Positions 60,874 through 64,000 of a DNA stretch of 64,000 bases are shown here, piece after piece. Position 1 is the stretch's first letter. Every line of letters starts with the position of its first letter. The notes under the pieces are model-generated. The model did no database searches and was not told the origin of the DNA. It saw nothing but the letters and a program-made list of their open reading frames with translations. A program made the translations under genes and the position numbers. Source of the DNA: Alphaproteobacteria bacterium (GTDB taxonomy: Bacteria > Pseudomonadota > Alphaproteobacteria > Rhizobiales > OSC116); assembly GCA_002400495.2 (NCBI GenBank), contig NVQL02000013.1, forward strand, positions 1-64,000. The letters run 5' to 3'.

Positions 60874-61200
60874 TTAAAGAGTGACCCCAGTTTGCATATT
60901 GATATAGACATATCTTATGCGCCCTGTGCGTTGGTTAAAAATACGTAGTTTAAACGCCTGCTGGCCTTTATGATTTACCACTTCATAACCCTGAAATACA
61001 TCGCCTGCTCCCATAATGTATGGCAGAATTTCAGACAAATCAACCGCAGCTAATCTGACGAAATTTATAGCTTTCGTGGGTGATGCCAAATTAGCTTTAT
61101 TTTCAATTTTCGCAGCCTGAGCATGGTTCAAACTGCCGACAACAAGCCCAAATGTCAGCAAAAATATTTTAAAGGTTCGAATGTATTTATTCACTCGCAT
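60874..61200 (-). CDS. small secreted PepSY-like protein
   Basis: 108 residues with a signal peptide (IRTFKIFLLTFGLVVGSLNHAQA). The mature domain has a PepSY-type pattern (ILPYIMGAGDVFQGYEVVNHKGQQAFKLRIFN, then GRIRYVYINMQTG). Genes like it often precede PhoPQ/FeuPQ-type two-component genes and may modulate the sensor in the periplasm. First gene of this operon. Confidence 0.7.
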   Translation of the reverse strand: MRVNKYIRTFKIFLLTFGLVVGSLNHAQAAKIENKANLASPTKAINFVRLAAVDLSEILPYIMGAGDVFQGYEVVNHKGQQAFKLRIFNQRTGRIRYVYINMQTGVTL

Positions 61201-61465
61201 TTTTCACTCTACATATATTAAACATATTCCCTCATTTCATCATAATATACAGATCTAATATGAATATGACCTGAATGAAAATTATGGCAAAAGTTTAAAC
61301 CATCACCCATAAGTCAATAAACCTAAGTCGGCATGTTGTTTATATCCAATCAACTTTAGACAATAGACGCACAAATTCTTGGCTAATCAACATTCACTTA
61401 AGGCTTTGTTGATATCTTACACATATTTTAAATCATGACCAATAAATTCACGCAGGATTAGAATA

Positions 61466-62416
61466 ATGGCAGATAAAATATTTCCCAACTGGCAGGCTAA
61501 AAATTCTGAATTATTTAGTAAGCACATCATCACTGAACAGCATAGCTTACATGAAAATGAATTATTTTCAGATGAGGCCTTGGCAAGGTTGATTGAGAAA
61601 ACCCCGCGTTCCAACTATCATGTCAATACGCATGATTTGGTCAATATCAGCAAATCAACTTGGCGCGATGGAGAATTTGGCGACTTGTCAGGTGAGCAAG
61701 TGCTAAAAGCGGTGCGAGATGGCCATATCTGGATTAACATCCAACGCCCGTGGGAGGCAGATAAAGCTTATGGTGATGTTTTGGATCAAATGTTCCAGGA
61801 AATGCAAGCCAATGTCCCCAGTTTCACCACCATGCCTGACAAAAACAAAATGACCATTTTAATTTCATCACCCAAAATTAAAGTGTTCTACCATTGCGAC
61901 ATTCCGGGTCAAGCCCTGTGGCAAATTCGCGGCCGAAAACGGGTATATATCTACCCCAATAGCGAGCCATTCCTCAAAAATGAGGAAATGGAAAAAATCA
62001 TTCTTGGCCGCATTGATGAGCATGACATCACTTATCAAGAATGGTATGATGACTATGCCGAAATTTTAGATTTAGAGCCGGGCACCATGTCTCATTGGCC
62101 GATCAATGGCCCACATCGCATTGAAAATCTTGATGTGATGAATGTATCGCTGACCACTGAACATTGGAATACAGATTTACGCAATCACTATGCGGTGCGT
62201 TATGCCAATGGCTTGCTGCGTGATAGCTTTGGGTTTAAAAAGCTTGCCACTCCCACATCTGGTTTTGGCCTCTATGCGCGACTGGCTTTGGCGGGCATGC
62301 ATAAAATCAGCGGCTTAAGAAAACTTAAAAAGATGAAATATAATGTCGATTTCCAAGTCGATCCCTCACAAAAAATTGGTTTTAAGGACATACCCGCTTA
62401 CCAATTGTCAAAATAA
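61466..62416 (+). CDS. cupin/JmjC-like protein
   Basis: 316 residues. The cupin core has FYHCDIPGQALWQIRGRKRVYIYP (His-x-Asp metal pair) and a distal His in MSHWPINGPHRIEN, the 2-oxoglutarate dioxygenase arrangement of cupin_8/JmjC proteins. Enzymes of this type hydroxylate proteins or small molecules with Fe(II). The C-terminal 60 residues are basic. It is 15 bp upstream of a GNAT-type gene in the same direction. Confidence 0.75.
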   Translation: MADKIFPNWQAKNSELFSKHIITEQHSLHENELFSDEALARLIEKTPRSNYHVNTHDLVNISKSTWRDGEFGDLSGEQVLKAVRDGHIWINIQRPWEADKAYGDVLDQMFQEMQANVPSFTTMPDKNKMTILISSPKIKVFYHCDIPGQALWQIRGRKRVYIYPNSEPFLKNEEMEKIILGRIDEHDITYQEWYDDYAEILDLEPGTMSHWPINGPHRIENLDVMNVSLTTEHWNTDLRNHYAVRYANGLLRDSFGFKKLATPTSGFGLYARLALAGMHKISGLRKLKKMKYNVDFQVDPSQKIGFKDIPAYQLSK

Positions 62417-62431
62417 TTTCAGTCAGGCAAT

Positions 62432-63403
62432 ATGAAAAACAGCAATATATTCACCTCACCGCACTGGCATGGCACCCATGAGAATAAAAATAATCTGCTA
62501 GCCATAGCCAGGCTAAACTTGCATGTCAAAAACATGTTGGGGGGTAGAATTGCTGAAATGTCAGGCGAGCCCATCATTCAATATAATGATCTGGCTGAAA
62601 CCAATGATGAAAACGTCAACATTCTTCAAGCAGAAATACTACCACAGCTCGAACAAAATAAAATTGATTTATTATATTTTCGCAATGTCAGGTCAGATTC
62701 ATACCTTTATCGGCAAATTAAAAATATTGGCAAAATCACCGCCTATAAAAAAGCCCCGTTTATCAATCTGAGCCAATTTGCCAATTTAGATGAATATTTA
62801 AAATCACTATCATCCACCAGCCGCAAATCCAAACGTCGCACACTCAAAAAACTGAAAATAAAATTTCAAGTTGAATTTGAAACCTTGGTCGATGACCAAA
62901 TCAATGCAGCATTATTTGATCAGGTTATCCAACTCAAAAAAGACCAACTCAAGCGTATGGGCTTAACCAGCCGCTTGTTCGAAAACCCGACAAAAATCAC
63001 CAATCTCAAAAACATCATTCTAAAACCCAACAAAGATTTTCAATGTGTTTTTTCTTTGCTTAAGTGCGATGGTAAAATCGCGGCGGCCGAAATTGGCTAT
63101 TTGTTTAACGATACATATTATTCATTTTTAGGCGCCATGGATGAGGCGTTTCAGGCGCACGGCCCTGGCGTTTGTCAGCTGCTTAAAACCATCGAATGGG
63201 CAATAGAGCAAAAAGTCAAAATATTCGACTTTTTAGCGCCTGAAGATGCCTATAAATTCAGCTGGACTGATAATCTTTATGTCGAGGTCTACGATTTTAT
63301 TCTGCCTCTATCGTTCAAAGGCAAAATCATCGGCAATGTCTATCTAAGGATGTTGCGCCCCCTACTCAAAAAAATCTATTTGTTTGCCAAAACCCGAAAG
63401 TGA
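62432..63403 (+). CDS. GNAT/FemAB-like acyltransferase
   Basis: 323 residues of the BioF2/CelD-type GNAT_6 group. LDEYLKSLSSTSRKSKRRTLKKLKIKF and the C-terminal GPGVCQLLKTIEWAIEQKVKIFDFLAPEDAYKFSW are the family landmarks, the latter near the acyl-CoA site. The donor and acceptor are unknown; relatives modify polysaccharide or peptide precursors. The partner cupin protein may act on the same product. Confidence 0.75.
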   Translation: MKNSNIFTSPHWHGTHENKNNLLAIARLNLHVKNMLGGRIAEMSGEPIIQYNDLAETNDENVNILQAEILPQLEQNKIDLLYFRNVRSDSYLYRQIKNIGKITAYKKAPFINLSQFANLDEYLKSLSSTSRKSKRRTLKKLKIKFQVEFETLVDDQINAALFDQVIQLKKDQLKRMGLTSRLFENPTKITNLKNIILKPNKDFQCVFSLLKCDGKIAAAEIGYLFNDTYYSFLGAMDEAFQAHGPGVCQLLKTIEWAIEQKVKIFDFLAPEDAYKFSWTDNLYVEVYDFILPLSFKGKIIGNVYLRMLRPLLKKIYLFAKTRK

Positions 63404-63404
63404 T

Positions 63405-63587
63405 TTATTTCCTACGACTGCGCCATTCATTGATGGCAATTAAAATACGCATTACTGTCAATATCAGAGTGAAAACAACCAATAAAAGCCCGAGCCCCGT
63501 TTCAATATCACCAATGATCGAGGCATAACCCACAAACCCACCACCAGCGATTGTGCTTACGTCTATAAACGGCTTATCTGCCATCAT
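63405..63587 (-). CDS. small single-span membrane protein, holin-like
   Basis: 60 residues with one or two hydrophobic stretches (VSTIAGGGFVGYASIIG; TGLGLLLVVFTLILTVMRILIA) and a basic tail (NEWRSRRK). A dense positive C-terminus after a membrane span is a holin-like feature, and the upstream gene looks like a phage tail-fibre C-terminus. Assignment is by context. GAGGGGC before the ATG. Confidence 0.5.
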   Translation of the reverse strand: MMADKPFIDVSTIAGGGFVGYASIIGDIETGLGLLLVVFTLILTVMRILIAINEWRSRRK

Positions 63588-63600
63588 ATATGCCCCTCAC

Positions 63601-64000
63601 CTATAATTTCCACAATTCAATTTTACAATTTATCGATGGCCCTTCACCGCCATGCCCAAACCGCCAATTATCAACATCACCCAGCTCAACATGGTGCATC
63701 AGCGCATAGTTATGCTCATCATCTGTCACGGTCAATTCACCTTCACCAATGCTGCGGGTCAGTGCCGCAGTAGAAGATGCGCCAAATTCAGAATGCTCAC
63801 ATGAGCCTTCAATTAAATGCATGCCACTGTCTATATGTTTTAAATCAGTCTTATGCTTGCCAACCCGCATGGCAGCGCTCATAATCTTCACCCAATAAGT
63901 ACCAACAGGCAAGCTGAACTGGCTGGATGGCGCGTCTAACACCACCCCTGCACCCAGATTATTTATTTTTATCAAATTCAAATAACGCTGGTTCCACCCG
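63601..64000 (-). CDS. tail-fibre-like C-terminal domain protein, cut by the window end
   Basis: At least 132 residues. The frame remains open past the first possible start (TTG 63981) to the end, reading GWNQRYLN. The pattern WNxRYLN, LPVGTYWVKIMSAAMRVGKHKTDL, HLIEGSCEHSEFGASSTAALTRSI and EGPSINCKIELWKL is like the C-terminal head domain of phage tail fibres and of the C1q-like proteins linked to them. The N-terminus lies outside the window. A host surface protein of similar fold is the alternative. Confidence 0.6.
   Translation of the reverse strand, partial: GWNQRYLNLIKINNLGAGVVLDAPSSQFSLPVGTYWVKIMSAAMRVGKHKTDLKHIDSGMHLIEGSCEHSEFGASSTAALTRSIGEGELTVTDDEHNYALMHHVELGDVDNWRFGHGGEGPSINCKIELWKL

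Noticed and set aside
1-64000. tRNA, rRNA or CRISPR features
   Set aside because: No cloverleaf-like gene, rRNA stretch or regularly spaced repeat array was seen on either strand.

Overview
The window looks like a chromosomal segment of a moderately AT-rich alphaproteobacterium, most likely in or near the Rhizobiales. The best evidence is a minus-strand block at 50.6-61.2 kb: a PepSY-like protein, a FeuP/FeuQ-type two-component pair, a 473-residue unknown, ccmI-ccmE-ccmF-ccmH and glnE. This resembles the rhizobial cycHJKL/feuPQ/glnE neighbourhood. No rRNA, tRNA or CRISPR was recognised.

Layout, left to right. 0-4 kb is a decayed, mobile-element-affected region with an IS3-family element whose orfB is frameshifted, tandem repeats, a broken lipoyl-like gene and a secreted SH3-like protein. 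4.1-6.5 kb holds a LigC paralogue and an RNA methyltransferase. 6.5-9.2 kb is a surface-protein export locus: a Slam-type outer-membrane barrel (N-terminus frameshifted) and two TbpB-like cargo proteins. One cargo is a lipoprotein carrying a G8 tract. The other has lost its lipobox cysteine. 9.3-11.8 kb has a LuxR-type regulator divergent from a broken HTH-alpha/beta hydrolase gene, with a 20-bp palindrome between them. 11.8-21.0 kb is a tetronate (four-carbon acid sugar) module: lldD-like, ModA-like, racemase, otnK, otnC and otnI on the minus strand, and tctCBA plus a GntR regulator on the plus strand. 21.1-28.1 kb is mixed: a LexA-like repressor without its catalytic residues, three alpha/beta hydrolase loci (one broken at a C7 tract), MscS, an LprI-like protein and NagB.

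28.1-38.0 kb encodes a complete protocatechuate 4,5-cleavage (Lig) pathway. ligJ, ligK, ligU, ligI, ligA and ligB lie on the minus strand. Divergently, a LysR regulator with two HTH domains leads a DUF1932 dehydrogenase, ligC, an aldo/keto reductase and an FMN reductase. Together they convert protocatechuate to pyruvate and oxaloacetate. 38-50.7 kb holds an aminotransferase, small membrane proteins, a threonine aldolase, a peptide ABC transporter lacking its ATPases (oppABC), a PleC/PdhS-like kinase, rpe and a copper-linked pair (DUF1775 and DUF2946). 61.4-63.4 kb carries a cupin/JmjC-like protein with a GNAT/FemAB-like transferase. The right edge appears to enter phage-derived sequence: a holin-like small protein and the C-terminus of a tail-fibre-like protein cut by the window end.

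The most interesting points are the Slam/TbpB-like locus with a homopolymer tract and a lost lipobox, the tandem-HTH LysR regulator of the lig cluster, the tetronate module in which an FMN alpha-hydroxyacid dehydrogenase seems to replace the usual NAD dehydrogenase, and the cupin/GNAT pair.
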